Part shown: positions 34,646 to 44,057 of the stretch, piece by piece
How the letters are laid out: every line of letters starts with the position of its first letter
How positions within the stretch are numbered: the first letter of the stretch is position 1
Position numbers and translations under genes: made by a program
Notes under the pieces: model-generated
What the model was told of the DNA's origin: nothing
Databases searched by the model: none
The model's input: the letters and a program-made list of their open reading frames with translations, nothing else
Origin: Janthinobacterium aquaticum
GTDB lineage: Bacteria; Pseudomonadota; Gammaproteobacteria; Burkholderiales; Burkholderiaceae_D
Reading direction: 5' to 3'
DNA length: 64,000 bases
Assembly: GCF_009208565.1 (NCBI RefSeq)
Contig: NZ_WFLK01000004.1
Location: 62,001 to 126,000, forward strand

Positions 34646-34874
34646 GGTTTTGATGGCGTGGCGGCGCGCCGTTGGGGCGCCTGGGCTCGGTTCGATCCTG
34701 CCTGGCAGCGCAGGACCGTACGGGTAGCGCGGCGCCGTGTCGGGCCACCGGCAGCACGCCTGCCGCCAGCAGCCGTTCACAGCGCTACGCATATTGCCAC
34801 TTTATGAATTTTCAAGGGCCGCCGCCACCGTCATGCGACAGATTGCACAAAACGGGGGCTGAACTGCAGAAAAT

Positions 34875-35852
34875 CTAATCGAAGGGGCCGCGCAGGCGGA
34901 TACGTACCAGCACCTGGCCATGGTCGGACGCCTGCGGCATGGCCAGCAGCAGATGGTCGTTCAGATACAGCACATCCTGTACCACGCCGATGGCGCGCGG
35001 CGAAGCGGCGTGGAAATGCTCGGACACCAGCACATGGTCGATGGTCATATTGCTGCTGTCGTGGATATTGGTATAGCGCAGCTGGCGCAGATCGTCGCGG
35101 CGCTGCTGGATGGCATTGCAGTCGTACAGGCGCTCGTGCATTTCATGGCCCGGCAGGCTGGGTGCGCCGGCGCCCATCACGATGCTGGTGGTCACGGCCT
35201 GGGCAATATCGTTGAAGTCGCCCAGCACGATGCGCGGCCGGCCGCTGCGGCCCAGTTCGCACGCCAGCACGCGCAGCGCCACCGCTTCGGCGCCGCGCCG
35301 GTGCAGCGAGCGCAGGTTGGCCATGGCGTAGGCCAGCGCATCGCTGCTGTCGCCATGGCGGTAATCGGGGCGGCGCGATTTCAGGTGCACCACCAGCACA
35401 TCGGTCACATGGCCGCCGGGCAGCAGCACCGGCACATGCAGCGGCGCGCGGGCAAAGCGCGCGGCCTGGTCTTCGGCCGCATGGTCTTCCGCCGGCAGGG
35501 CCACGCCCAGCGGGAAGTTGGCGTACGCCACGGCGGGGCCGGCCAGCGGCAGGCGCGATACCAGCGCCACGGCCGGCAGCGCGCGTCCGCCGGCGTCGAC
35601 GGCGTCGTAGCCGGCCAGCACGGCGTCGCGATACAGTTGCGTGCGCGCCAGCACCTCGCGCAGGGCGGCCTGCGAAAACACTTCCTGGAAGCCGACCACA
35701 TCGGCGTTCAGCAGGTCGAGCTGGCGCGCCGTCCATTGCAGCTTGGCTTCATATTGCGCTGGCGTCAACGGTTCGAGGTTGTCATACAGTTTTGCACCGG
35801 GCAGGGCAAGATTGCAGACATTGAAGGTGGCAAAGCGGATTTCTTCCTGCAT
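34875..35852 (-). CDS. endonuclease/exonuclease/phosphatase-family protein
   Basis: A 325-residue metal-dependent hydrolase of the EEP fold (DNase I/exonuclease III/sphingomyelinase clan). RFATFNVCNL at the start, GFQEVFSQ with the metal-binding Glu, HLKSRR, LGDFNDIAQ and the terminal DHVLVSEHF/SDHGQV motifs are all present. No signal peptide is visible. The ATG at 35852 is preceded by GAGGAGT. The substrate could be nucleic acid or a phosphodiester; nothing nearby decides it. It is divergent from ybaK. Confidence 0.88.
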   Translation of the reverse strand: MQEEIRFATFNVCNLALPGAKLYDNLEPLTPAQYEAKLQWTARQLDLLNADVVGFQEVFSQAALREVLARTQLYRDAVLAGYDAVDAGGRALPAVALVSRLPLAGPAVAYANFPLGVALPAEDHAAEDQAARFARAPLHVPVLLPGGHVTDVLVVHLKSRRPDYRHGDSSDALAYAMANLRSLHRRGAEAVALRVLACELGRSGRPRIVLGDFNDIAQAVTTSIVMGAGAPSLPGHEMHERLYDCNAIQQRRDDLRQLRYTNIHDSSNMTIDHVLVSEHFHAASPRAIGVVQDVLYLNDHLLLAMPQASDHGQVLVRIRLRGPFD

Positions 35853-35889
35853 AATTAGCACTCCTCACTGAATGATCAGCGTATCACGC

Positions 35890-36381
35890 ATGGCTAAAAA
35901 AGAGCATATTTCGGAAACCCCGGCAACGCAAATGCTGCGCAAGCATCAGGTTGCCTTTGACGAACATCCCTATCCTTACGAAGAGCACGGCGGCACCAGC
36001 GTGTCGGCGCGCGAGCTTGGCGTGCCCGAGCATGCCGTCATCAAGACCCTGGTGATGCAGGATGAGGCGGCGCGGCCGATGATCGTGCTGATGCATGGCG
36101 ACTGCAAGGTCTCGACCAAGAACCTGGCGCGCGCCATCGGCTGTAAATCGGTCGAGCCATGCAAGCCCGAGGTGGCGCAGCGTCATTCTGGTTACATGAT
36201 AGGCGGCACCTCGCCATTTGGCACGCGCAAAGTGATGCCGGTCTATGTCGAGCAGACCATACTGGACCTGGAACGCATCTATATCAACGGCGGGCGGCGC
36301 GGTTTTCTGGTGTCGCTGGCGCCGCAGGTGGTGTTCGAGTTGCTGGGCGCAAAGGTCGTGCAGTGCGCTTTGCCGGACTGA
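35890..36381 (+). CDS. ybaK: aminoacyl-tRNA deacylase, YbaK family
   Basis: A 163-residue editing enzyme that removes misacylated Cys (or related amino acids) from tRNA-Pro. MLRKHQVAFDEHPYPYEEH, the VIKTLVMQ strand, the catalytic-region lysine in KVSTKNLARAIG and GGTSPFGTRKVMPVYVE are YbaK/EbsC signatures. ATG 35890 is chosen; an in-frame ATG at 35872 would add six residues. Neither has a clear ribosome-binding site. Confidence 0.9.
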   Translation: MAKKEHISETPATQMLRKHQVAFDEHPYPYEEHGGTSVSARELGVPEHAVIKTLVMQDEAARPMIVLMHGDCKVSTKNLARAIGCKSVEPCKPEVAQRHSGYMIGGTSPFGTRKVMPVYVEQTILDLERIYINGGRRGFLVSLAPQVVFELLGAKVVQCALPD

Positions 36382-36466
36382 GCCAGCGCGCGATGGTGTA
36401 TATTCTGCTGCCCCAGCCTCAGCGTCAGTCTCGACACTGCTGCAATAAACATAACAAAGGGAAGAA

Positions 36467-37084
36467 ATGAATCCAGTAATCACAACCGTGGCAATGACAG
36501 TGGCCGCTTACTTGCTCGGCTCGATATCGTTTGCCGTGGTGATGAGCAAGATGTTCGGGATTGCCGATCCGCGCACCTATGGCTCGAAAAATCCGGGCGC
36601 GACCAACGTGCTGCGTAGCGGTAACAAGGGCGCGGCCATCATGACCCTGCTCGGCGACGGCGCCAAAGGCTGGCTGGCCGTTTTCCTGGCCGATCACTTT
36701 GCCGCGCAGCTGGGCGTGGGCGACACGGCCGTGGCGCTGGTGGCCATTGCCGTGTTCCTCGGGCACCTGTGGCCCGTGTTTTTCCGCTTTATCGGCGGCA
36801 AGGGCGTGGCCACCGCGCTGGGCGTACTGCTGGGCATCAATCCCTGGCTGGGCCTGGCCACGCTGGCCACCTGGCTGGTGATTGCCTATGCCTTCCGCTA
36901 TTCTTCGCTGGCGGCGCTGGTGGCAGCGCTGTTTGCACCGTTCTACTATGGCCTGCTGTTTGGCGTGGACGCGATCCTGCTGGCAGTGATCGTGATGAGC
37001 GTGCTGCTGGCGTATCGCCACAGCCAGAATATTGCCAATCTGCTCGCCGGCAAGGAAAGCAAGATCGGCAGCAAAAAGAAGTAA
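36467..37084 (+). CDS. plsY: acyl-phosphate:glycerol-3-phosphate acyltransferase
   Basis: A 205-residue, five-helix membrane enzyme making lysophosphatidate in phospholipid synthesis. [31 protein letters not shown] and the late [14 protein letters not shown] are the three PlsY active-site motifs. AGGGAAGAA precedes the ATG. The C-terminus is a short Lys-rich tail. In many proteobacteria plsY is divergent from tsaD; here the neighbour is ybaK and tsaD lies 20 kb downstream. Confidence 0.95.
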   Translation: MNPVITTVAMTVAAYLLGSISFAVVMSKMFGIADPRTYGSKNPGATNVLRSGNKGAAIMTLLGDGAKGWLAVFLADHFAAQLGVGDTAVALVAIAVFLGHLWPVFFRFIGGKGVATALGVLLGINPWLGLATLATWLVIAYAFRYSSLAALVAALFAPFYYGLLFGVDAILLAVIVMSVLLAYRHSQNIANLLAGKESKIGSKKK

Positions 37085-37168
37085 ACTTGAATTTGCCGTC
37101 GCCGCACGCATATGCAAGGCTTGCGGCGCGCACGGTGCGCCCGCCACCGACTTTCAAAGGCTGCCATC

Positions 37169-37819
37169 ATGACTGCAACGCCCATCCGTATCGATTTTGT
37201 TTCCGACGTTTCCTGCCCATGGTGCGTGGTGGGCCTCAAGTCGCTGGAGCAGGCGCTCGACAAGCTGCAAGGCACCGTCAAGGCCGACATCCATTTCCAG
37301 CCCTTCGAGCTGAACGCCAATATGGCGCCGGAAGGCCAGGATATCGGCGAACATATCGCCGAGAAATACGGCTCGACTCCGGAACAGATGGCGCAGTCGC
37401 GCGAAGCGATCCGCGCGCGCGGCGAACAGCTGGGTTTTACCTTTTCAATGGACAAGCGTGGGCGCATCTACAACACCTTCGACGCGCACCGCCTGCTGCA
37501 CTGGGCTGGTCTGGAAGGGCGTCAGCACTCGCTGAAAATGGCGCTGTTCGACGCTTACTTTACGCAAGGACAAAACCCGTCGTCGCATGACTTGCTGCTC
37601 AAAGTAGTGGGCGAGGTGGGCCTCGATACCACGCGCGCGGCCGCCATTCTGGCCTCGAACGAATTTGCCGACGAAGTGCGCGAGCAGGAGCGCTTCTATC
37701 AGCAGAACGGTATCAATTCGGTGCCGGCCATTATTATCAACGAGCGCCATCTGATCTCCGGTGGTCAGCCGCCCGAAGTATTCGAACAGGCTTTGCGCCA
37801 GATCGCGTCCGGTAGCTGA
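37169..37819 (+). CDS. DsbA-family oxidoreductase, FrnE-like
   Basis: A 216-residue thioredoxin-fold protein with the redox motif CPWC in VSCPWCVVG and the cis-proline region SVPAIIIN, with an inserted helical domain. There is no signal peptide, so it is cytoplasmic, as for FrnE/polyketide-linked DsbA proteins (DSBA PF01323). ATG 37169 is chosen because the fold starts right after. It stands 84 bp behind plsY. FrnE proteins have been linked to oxidative stress and disulfide isomerisation. Confidence 0.9.
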   Translation: MTATPIRIDFVSDVSCPWCVVGLKSLEQALDKLQGTVKADIHFQPFELNANMAPEGQDIGEHIAEKYGSTPEQMAQSREAIRARGEQLGFTFSMDKRGRIYNTFDAHRLLHWAGLEGRQHSLKMALFDAYFTQGQNPSSHDLLLKVVGEVGLDTTRAAAILASNEFADEVREQERFYQQNGINSVPAIIINERHLISGGQPPEVFEQALRQIASGS

Positions 37820-37886
37820 ACTCGCCTCAGGCGTGCGCCATTAAATTGCTTTTGCGCTACACTCGCCTCCACAGGAGGATAGTCAA

Positions 37887-38177
37887 ATGCCAACAGCAAG
37901 CTGGAATGGCGCCGTCGTTGCGCAAGCTGCCGACGACCAGGTGCAGATCGTTGAAAACAATGTGTATTTTCCCCTCGCCGCGGTCAAGCAGGATTGCCTG
38001 CGCGCCAGCAGCCACCAGACCGTGTGCCCATGGAAGGGCACGGCCAGTTATTACGATGTCGTGGTCGATGGCCAGGTCAACGCCAACGCCGCCTGGTATT
38101 ACCCCGAGCCGAAAGACGCTGCCCGCCAGATCGCCGGCCATGTGGCGTTCTGGCGCGGCGTGCAGGTCGAGCGTTAG
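37887..38177 (+). CDS. DUF427-family protein
   Basis: A 96-residue single-domain protein of the DUF427 fold. NVYFPLAAVKQDCL, VCPWKGTASYYDVVVDG and AAWYYPEPKDAA are the conserved blocks, including the tryptophan and Cys-Pro-Trp-Lys motif typical of the family. GGAGGAT precedes the start. It is followed 2 bp later by the DUF2157 gene, so probably co-transcribed. Function of the family is unknown. Confidence 0.9.
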   Translation: MPTASWNGAVVAQAADDQVQIVENNVYFPLAAVKQDCLRASSHQTVCPWKGTASYYDVVVDGQVNANAAWYYPEPKDAARQIAGHVAFWRGVQVER

Positions 38178-38179
38178 TC

Positions 38180-39139
38180 ATGGACCTGCGTCTTGCCGTC
38201 TATCAACTGGCCCAAACCCATCAGCTTGATACACACCAAACCCGTCAATTGCACGAGCTGGCCGGCTTCGAGCAGGAACCGGCGCGCCTGGCGTACTGGT
38301 TGCCGCGCGGCGTGGCTGTATTGGGTGCCGCCTTGCTGGGGCTGGGCCTGATCTGCTGGGTTGCCGCCAACTGGGCAGACTTTGGCCGTAGCGGCCGCTT
38401 TGCTTTGCTGCAGGGCATTGTCGTTCTGGCCTGTCTCGGCGCCTTTGCCGCACCGAAAGCGCGTTCGCCGCTGCTGCTGATCGCCATGCTGGCCATCGGT
38501 GGCCTGTTTGCCTTTTTCGGCCAGACCTACCAGACCGGCGCCGATCCGTGGCAGTTGTTTGCCGTCTGGGCCGCACTGGCCTTGCCGCTGTGCCTGGTGG
38601 CGCGCAGCGATGTGCTGTGGACGCCGTGGATGCTGATCATCGCCACCGGCATTACGCTCTGGATACAGGCCCATGCGCACCGCAGCTGGCTGATCGACCC
38701 CGAGGACCTGGATCTGTATATGGCCGGCTGGGCAGCCTGGCTGCTGGCCTGCGCCTTTGTCTCGCCGCTGCTGGCGCGCTGGACCGGGGCCGGCCTGTGG
38801 CCGTTGCGCCTGGGTCTGATGCTGCTGATGATCTCGATCGTCGGCGCCGCCATCAGCGCGCTGTTCAGCTCGGCCATCGGCATGCTGTACTGGGGCGGGC
38901 TGGCGGTATTGCTGGTCGCCGCCGTAGTGCTGCAGACGCGCCGCCTGTTTGATGTGTTTGGCCTCAGTGCCGTCACGCTCGGTATCAATATCGTGCTCGT
39001 TGCCGGACTGGGTTCGCGCATGGTCGACACGCGTGATGACCCGATTGCCGGCATGGCCTTTACCGCCCTGACAGCGGCCCTGCTGCTTGCCGCCAGCGTC
39101 AAGTTCATTCTGTGGCGCACGCGCCAGGAGGCGCCATGA
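38180..39139 (+). CDS. DUF2157-family membrane protein
   Basis: A 319-residue protein with a short N-terminal cytoplasmic helix bundle (residues 1-45) and about eight to nine membrane helices. FFGQTYQTGADPWQLF is the conserved DUF2157 block. The next gene, a GDYXXLXY protein, overlaps by ATGA; these two families are regularly found together. Function unknown; probably a membrane complex. Confidence 0.88.
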   Translation: MDLRLAVYQLAQTHQLDTHQTRQLHELAGFEQEPARLAYWLPRGVAVLGAALLGLGLICWVAANWADFGRSGRFALLQGIVVLACLGAFAAPKARSPLLLIAMLAIGGLFAFFGQTYQTGADPWQLFAVWAALALPLCLVARSDVLWTPWMLIIATGITLWIQAHAHRSWLIDPEDLDLYMAGWAAWLLACAFVSPLLARWTGAGLWPLRLGLMLLMISIVGAAISALFSSAIGMLYWGGLAVLLVAAVVLQTRRLFDVFGLSAVTLGINIVLVAGLGSRMVDTRDDPIAGMAFTALTAALLLAASVKFILWRTRQEAP

Positions 39140-40791
39140 ATCCGCGCAAACCCGATGCCTTATCCACACTGATGGACGCTGCCGTCCAGGCTCAGCTGTT
39201 GCGCGCCACGGCGGCGCGCCCGGAGCAGGATGTGCGGCCCTGGCCGGTGGTGCTGATGACGGCTTTTGGCGCCTGGCTGGCCGCGCTGCCCCTGATGCTG
39301 ATGCTGGGCCTTATGCTGGGCAGTTTTCTTGAAAGAGGCATCGGTACCTATATCGTGGCGGCGCTGGCGCTTGCTGCTGCCTGCACGGTGTTGCGCCTGC
39401 GCAGCGTGTCGCTGTTTGTCGAGCAACTGGCCATTCCCGGCCTGCTGGTTGGCGGCGGCCTGCTGGGCTATGCGCTGTTTCGCGACCTGCACAGCCAGCT
39501 TGCCGCACTGCTGCTGGGCCTGACCTGCCTGCTGTTCGCCGTGATCCTGGCGCGCGACTGGCTGCGCGTGCTGCTCGGCTTTGCTGCCTGCGCGCTGCTG
39601 GCGCTATGCGGTGTGAGCAGCCATCAGAGCTGGTCTTTCAACAGCGACCCGACCAGCCTGTTTATTGCCTGGCTGCTGGCGCTGGGCGTATGGCTGGGCG
39701 TACACTGGGTACAGAAAGCCAGCTATGGCGACGGCCGCGGTGCGGCAGCGGCGGCCTATATCGAATCGGTCTCGACCGGCTGGGTGCTGGCCGTGCTGGC
39801 AGGACTGATCATGTGGTCCGGCAAGACGTTTTTGCTGGGCGCCAGCATGGGCGACGGCTGGGTCAGCGATATGGCCGACGAGGTGGCAACGCGCAGGCAG
39901 CCGTGGCAATTCCAGCTGCTGCAGGGCATCTCGGTGGCGCTGGCCATTGCTGCCGCGTTCTGGGCGCAGCATCGCTGGCCTTCGCTGCGCCAGTTGCCGG
40001 CGCTGGGCGTGGCGATTGTGCTGACCGTGCTGGCCTGGTTTATGCCGGCGCTGGGGCCGGTGCTGCTGATCCTCGCGTTTTGCGTGACCAGCGCGCGCCT
40101 GCGCGTGGCGACAGCGGCAGCACTGGCAGCAGCCTGGGTTATCGGCGGTTTTTACTATCAGCTGGCCTGGCCCCTGGCTAGCAAGGCGCTGGTGCTGGCG
40201 GTTGCCGGGCTGGTGCTGGCGGCGCTGTCCTGGTTGGCCGCGCGCGGCGCGGTGCGCAAGCTGGTCGACCAGGCCGGCGGCATGGAGCTGTCCGCGCCGC
40301 ATGGCCGGCTGGTACGCCCCGGCGTGTTAGCTAGCCTGCTGGTGGTGCTGGCGGTGGCCAATATCGGCATCTGGCAAAAGGAAAAGCTGATCAGCGACGG
40401 CCAGCCGGTCTTTATTGCGCTGGCGCCGGCTGATCCGCGTTCGCTGATGCAGGGCGACTTCATGCGCTTGAATTTCCTGGCCTTGAATGCGTTTGACGCC
40501 GTGACCATGCACGGTGAACGCGTCAAACGCCCTTATATCGTACTTGCGCGCGACGAGCGCGGCATCGCCACGGTGCAGGGGCTGCATGAGGGCAAGCCGC
40601 TGGCGCCTGGCCAGTTCCTGATGCAACTGACACCGAAAGACGGCCGCTGGGCGCTGGTCACCGACGCCTGGTATTTCAAGGAAGGCGAGGCGGCGCGCTG
40701 GGAAAAGGCGCGCTATGGCGAGTTTCGCGTCATGCCCGATGGCCGCGCCTTGCTGGTCGGCATGCGCGGCGAACACCTGGAAGCGCTGTAG
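39136..40791 (+). CDS. DUF4401/GDYXXLXY-type membrane protein
   Basis: A 551-residue protein: about twelve membrane helices in the first 400 residues (DUF4401-like), then one anchor helix and a periplasmic domain of about 130 residues. The latter has GDFMRLNF, a variant of the GDYxxLxY motif that names the domain. In many genomes the DUF4401 and GDYXXLXY parts are separate genes, so this looks like a fusion. It overlaps the DUF2157 gene by ATGA. A GGGGTCAG hairpin starts 23 bp after the stop. Confidence 0.85.
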   Translation: MNPRKPDALSTLMDAAVQAQLLRATAARPEQDVRPWPVVLMTAFGAWLAALPLMLMLGLMLGSFLERGIGTYIVAALALAAACTVLRLRSVSLFVEQLAIPGLLVGGGLLGYALFRDLHSQLAALLLGLTCLLFAVILARDWLRVLLGFAACALLALCGVSSHQSWSFNSDPTSLFIAWLLALGVWLGVHWVQKASYGDGRGAAAAAYIESVSTGWVLAVLAGLIMWSGKTFLLGASMGDGWVSDMADEVATRRQPWQFQLLQGISVALAIAAAFWAQHRWPSLRQLPALGVAIVLTVLAWFMPALGPVLLILAFCVTSARLRVATAAALAAAWVIGGFYYQLAWPLASKALVLAVAGLVLAALSWLAARGAVRKLVDQAGGMELSAPHGRLVRPGVLASLLVVLAVANIGIWQKEKLISDGQPVFIALAPADPRSLMQGDFMRLNFLALNAFDAVTMHGERVKRPYIVLARDERGIATVQGLHEGKPLAPGQFLMQLTPKDGRWALVTDAWYFKEGEAARWEKARYGEFRVMPDGRALLVGMRGEHLEAL

Positions 40792-40813
40792 CGAGTACCT
40801 AACCCGCCAACCC

Positions 40814-40944
40814 GGGGTCAGTTCCGCCATCTGGACACAAGCTCATCTTTAAGAAGCCGGCGGCATGCTGCATGCTGGTTTTTCAGCAGCTGCCGGGAGT
40901 AGGTATCAGGGACGAGTTCGTGTCCGATTGGCGGAACTGACCCT
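40814..40944. repeat. GGGGTCAG hairpin element, copy 3
   Basis: A 131-bp inverted repeat starting 23 bp after the stop. The left GGGGTCAGTTCCGCCA and inner GGACACAAGCTCATC pair with GACGAGTTCGTGTCC and TGGCGGAACTGACCCT on the right, giving arms of about 34 bp. A smaller GCATGCTGCATGC repeat lies in the loop. It shares arms with copy 1 and the ACAC-A-CTCAT motif with both other copies. Confidence 0.85.
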
Positions 40945-40987
40945 GAGTTGGTGGGCAGGTGGCAGTTGCCTCCTGTAAAATTATCCA

Positions 40988-42238
40988 ATGGATAATCTTA
41001 CACATTCGGTGGTCGGTCTTGGCGTGGGCGAACTGGTACACCGCAGTTTGCCGGTCGAGCCGCAAGCGCCTGCCCAGCGCACGCGTCGTGCGCTGTTTTT
41101 GTTTTCAGCCTGGTTTGCCAGCAATGCGCCCGACCTGGATCTGATACTGACGCGGCTGCTGCCGCGCCCGTTTGGCTATATGCTGCACCATCGCGGCCAT
41201 ACGCATACTTTGCTGCTTGCCATACCGCAGGCCTTGCTGCTGCTGGCGCTGATCTGGCTGCTGTGGCCAGGTGCGCGGCGCCTGCTGCGTGACAGCGCGC
41301 CGGCCCGGCTGGGGCTGGGCATCTGCGTGATAGCCGGCTTCTGCCTGCATATGGGCATGGACTTTTTGAATTCCTACGGCGTCCATCCGTTCTATCCGTT
41401 CGACAACCGCTGGCTGTTTGGCGACATGGTGTTTATTGTCGAACCGATGTTCTGGGTGCTGCTGGGCGTGCCGGTGATCATGGCGATGCGCTACCGCCTG
41501 GTCAAAGGCGTGCTGTTGGCCGGCCTGGCGGCGGCGCTGTGCTTCTTTACCTACAAGCATTACCTGGCGCCGCTGTCGCTGGCCGTGCTGCTGGCGCTGG
41601 GTGCGCTGATGGCGCTTATGCAGGCGTCTCTGCAGTCGCGCGCTGGCGCAAACGGGCGCCGCGCCCTGCTGCTGGCGTTTGGCCTGTCGGCCGTGTTTAT
41701 CGGCGCCCAGGGCGTGGCCTCGGCCATTGGGCGCGCGCGCGTGATTGCAGCCGTACAGACTGCCGACCCTGGCGTACGCGTGTGGGATGTGGCCATGACG
41801 GCATTCCCCAGCAATCCGCTGTGCTGGATTTATGTCTCGCTCGACAGCAAGGCCGACGACAGCTATACCTTGCGCCGCGGCACTTTGAACCTGCTGCCGG
41901 GTGCGATGGCGCCGAAAGCCTGTCCGGCCGGGCTGGCTGAAACGGGCAAGGGCGCCATGCTGGCGCCGGGAATTGCGCTGGCGGCGCAGGCCAAGGGCAG
42001 CCTGGCCAGCCTGCGCGCCATGCAGACCAGCAATTGCTATGTCGACGCCTGGTTCCGCTTTGCCCGCATGCCCAAGGTCAGCGCGCAGGAGCTGACGGAC
42101 GTGCGCTTCAATCCCGATATGCAGCCCAACTTTACCACGGTGGAAATGGCGCAGTTCCAGGGCCGCGCCTGCCCGTCCTACGTGCCGGGCTGGGGCCATC
42201 CGCGCGCCGATATCCTGGGCCTGCCGGAAGGGAAATAG
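40988..42238 (+). CDS. YdjM-like membrane-bound metal-dependent hydrolase (DUF457)
   Basis: A 416-residue membrane protein. The N-terminal DUF457/YdjM domain has DNLTHSVVGLGVGEL, the acidic pair in NAPDLDLIL, HHRGHTHTLLLAIP and the later GMDFLNSYGVHPFYPFD. These supply His/Asp ligands at membrane faces. About six to seven helices are visible, followed by a soluble C-terminal part of about 170 residues. The E. coli homologue YdjM is an SOS protein, but no LexA-type box is seen here. The antiporter gene starts 3 bp downstream. Confidence 0.85.
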   Translation: MDNLTHSVVGLGVGELVHRSLPVEPQAPAQRTRRALFLFSAWFASNAPDLDLILTRLLPRPFGYMLHHRGHTHTLLLAIPQALLLLALIWLLWPGARRLLRDSAPARLGLGICVIAGFCLHMGMDFLNSYGVHPFYPFDNRWLFGDMVFIVEPMFWVLLGVPVIMAMRYRLVKGVLLAGLAAALCFFTYKHYLAPLSLAVLLALGALMALMQASLQSRAGANGRRALLLAFGLSAVFIGAQGVASAIGRARVIAAVQTADPGVRVWDVAMTAFPSNPLCWIYVSLDSKADDSYTLRRGTLNLLPGAMAPKACPAGLAETGKGAMLAPGIALAAQAKGSLASLRAMQTSNCYVDAWFRFARMPKVSAQELTDVRFNPDMQPNFTTVEMAQFQGRACPSYVPGWGHPRADILGLPEGK

Positions 42239-42241
42239 ACG

Positions 42242-43993
42242 GTGGAAGAACAACACGCCTTGCCCTACCTGCGCGAAACGCTGCTGTTTCTGGCGCTGGC
42301 CGGCATTTTTATTCCCTTGCTGCAGCGTCTGCGCGTCAATCAGGTACTGGGCTTTCTGGCCGTGGGCGCCTTGTTCGGCCCGTATGGCTTCGGCCTGTGG
42401 GCCGGCGACTTTCACTGGCTGACTTATTTTTCGTTCGTGCGCGCCGAACAGGTCAGCGGCCTGGCCGAGCTGGGCGTGATGTTCTTGATGTTTATGATCG
42501 GGCTGGAGCTGTCGACCGAGCGGCTGTGGGCGCTGCGGCGCTGGGTGTTTGGCGGCGGCGTGGCGCAGGTGGCCGTCAGTGCCTGCCTGGTTGGCGCTGT
42601 CGCCTGGTATTGCGGCCTGTCGACTGAAGCTGCCATCGTGCTTGGGCTGGTGCTGTCGCTGTCGTCGACAGCGGTCGTGATGCAGCTGCTGACGGATCAG
42701 CGCTCCTTGCCCACGCCGGCCGGCCAGGCCGGCTTTTCGATATTGATGTTCCAGGATCTGATGGTGGTGCCGCTGTTTATCCTGATCGATGTGTTTGCCA
42801 GCGGCCACAGCGAAGACCTGGCCTATCTGCTCAGCTTTGCTGCCGTCAAGTCGGCTGGCGCCATCGTGCTGATCTATCTGCTGGGCCGGCGCGTGATCCG
42901 GCCGCTGTTCCAGTTTTTCGTGAAAAAGCACCAGCCCGACGTTTTCATGGCCTTGACACTGCTCAGTACGCTGGGCATCGCCGGCCTGACCTATCTGGCC
43001 GGCTTGTCGATGGCGCTCGGCGCGCTGCTGGCCGGACTGCTGCTGGCCGAAACGGAATTTCGCCATGAAGTCGAAGTGACCATCGAGCCGTTCAAGGGCT
43101 TGCTGATGGGGCTGTTTTTCATGTCGGTCGGCATGCAGATCGATGTGCGTGAGATCCTCAAGTCGCCGGTCTGGATACCGCTGGCCGTGCTGGGCCTGTT
43201 TGCCGCCAAGACGCTGGTGATCAGCGTGATTTTCCGCCTGGGCGGCTTTCACTGGGGGCGTGCGGTCGAATCGGGCGTGCTGCTGGGGCAGGGCGGTGAA
43301 TTTGCCTTTATCGTGGTGGCTTATGCGCTGGGCACGCACCTGATTGCGCCGGAAGTGGCGCAGTTCGTGATGCTGGTGGTGGGCCTGAGCCTGTTTGCCA
43401 CGCCGGCGCTGGCGAAAGGCGCGCGCGGCTTTGGCAACTGGTGGGAGCAGCGCCACCGCCATCAACTGGCCGACCTGGACGGCGGCGCGCTGCCGCCGCA
43501 GGGCGGCCGGGTAATCATTGCCGGTTTCGGCCGCGTCGGCCAACTGCTGGCCAAGGTGCTGACCGAACACGATATCGGCTACGTAGCGATAGAAAACGAT
43601 GCGCGCCTGGTGACGACGCTGCATCCGCGCGGCTTTCCCGTCTATTTCGGCGACGCCTCGCGCGCCGAACTGCTGCAGAAGGTGCATGCCGACCGCGCCT
43701 GCGCGGTGGTGCTGACGATGGATCACCCGGCGTCGGTGCTGCACGCGGTGCGCGCGATCCGCCGCGAATACCCGCTGCTGCCCGTCTATGCACGGGCGCG
43801 CGATGAAGCGCATGCGGTCGCGCTGGCGCAGGCCGGCGCCACGCTGGTGGTGCCCGAGGCGCTGGAAGCGGCGCTGCAGCTGACGGCCACCGTGCTACAG
43901 ACGGCAGGTATCGCCGAAGAGCGCGCCGCCGGCATCGTGCAGCTGGAGCGCGAACGGCGCGACGCCGTGCTGCTGGCCAAAAAAACGCCCTAG
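42242..43993 (+). CDS. CPA2-family monovalent cation:proton antiporter with TrkA-N domain
   Basis: A 583-residue transporter: about thirteen membrane helices (LSTAVVMQLLTD and QDLMVVPLF are CPA2 marks) and a C-terminal RCK/TrkA-N domain starting at GGRVIIAGFGRVGQLLAK (Rossmann motif, about residue 422). The layout is that of KefB/KefC/YbaL glutathione-gated K+ efflux systems, but no KefF/KefG ancillary gene is linked. The start is GTG, 3 bp after the previous stop. The K+ channel gene follows, making a potassium-related pair. Confidence 0.92.
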   Translation: MEEQHALPYLRETLLFLALAGIFIPLLQRLRVNQVLGFLAVGALFGPYGFGLWAGDFHWLTYFSFVRAEQVSGLAELGVMFLMFMIGLELSTERLWALRRWVFGGGVAQVAVSACLVGAVAWYCGLSTEAAIVLGLVLSLSSTAVVMQLLTDQRSLPTPAGQAGFSILMFQDLMVVPLFILIDVFASGHSEDLAYLLSFAAVKSAGAIVLIYLLGRRVIRPLFQFFVKKHQPDVFMALTLLSTLGIAGLTYLAGLSMALGALLAGLLLAETEFRHEVEVTIEPFKGLLMGLFFMSVGMQIDVREILKSPVWIPLAVLGLFAAKTLVISVIFRLGGFHWGRAVESGVLLGQGGEFAFIVVAYALGTHLIAPEVAQFVMLVVGLSLFATPALAKGARGFGNWWEQRHRHQLADLDGGALPPQGGRVIIAGFGRVGQLLAKVLTEHDIGYVAIENDARLVTTLHPRGFPVYFGDASRAELLQKVHADRACAVVLTMDHPASVLHAVRAIRREYPLLPVYARARDEAHAVALAQAGATLVVPEALEAALQLTATVLQTAGIAEERAAGIVQLERERRDAVLLAKKTP

Positions 43994-44057
43994 CCAAGCG
44001 TGCTGCAGTGTGGCAACGATTATGGCTACAATCACGCCTTATGAAGCTACTAACAAT

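Noticed and set aside
31382..34807. A 1141-codon open frame antisense to the RND pump genes
   Set aside because: The sequence is low-complexity His/Gly/Arg/Ala-rich, a typical shadow of GC-rich codon bias, while the opposite strand encodes clear RND permease and adaptor motifs.
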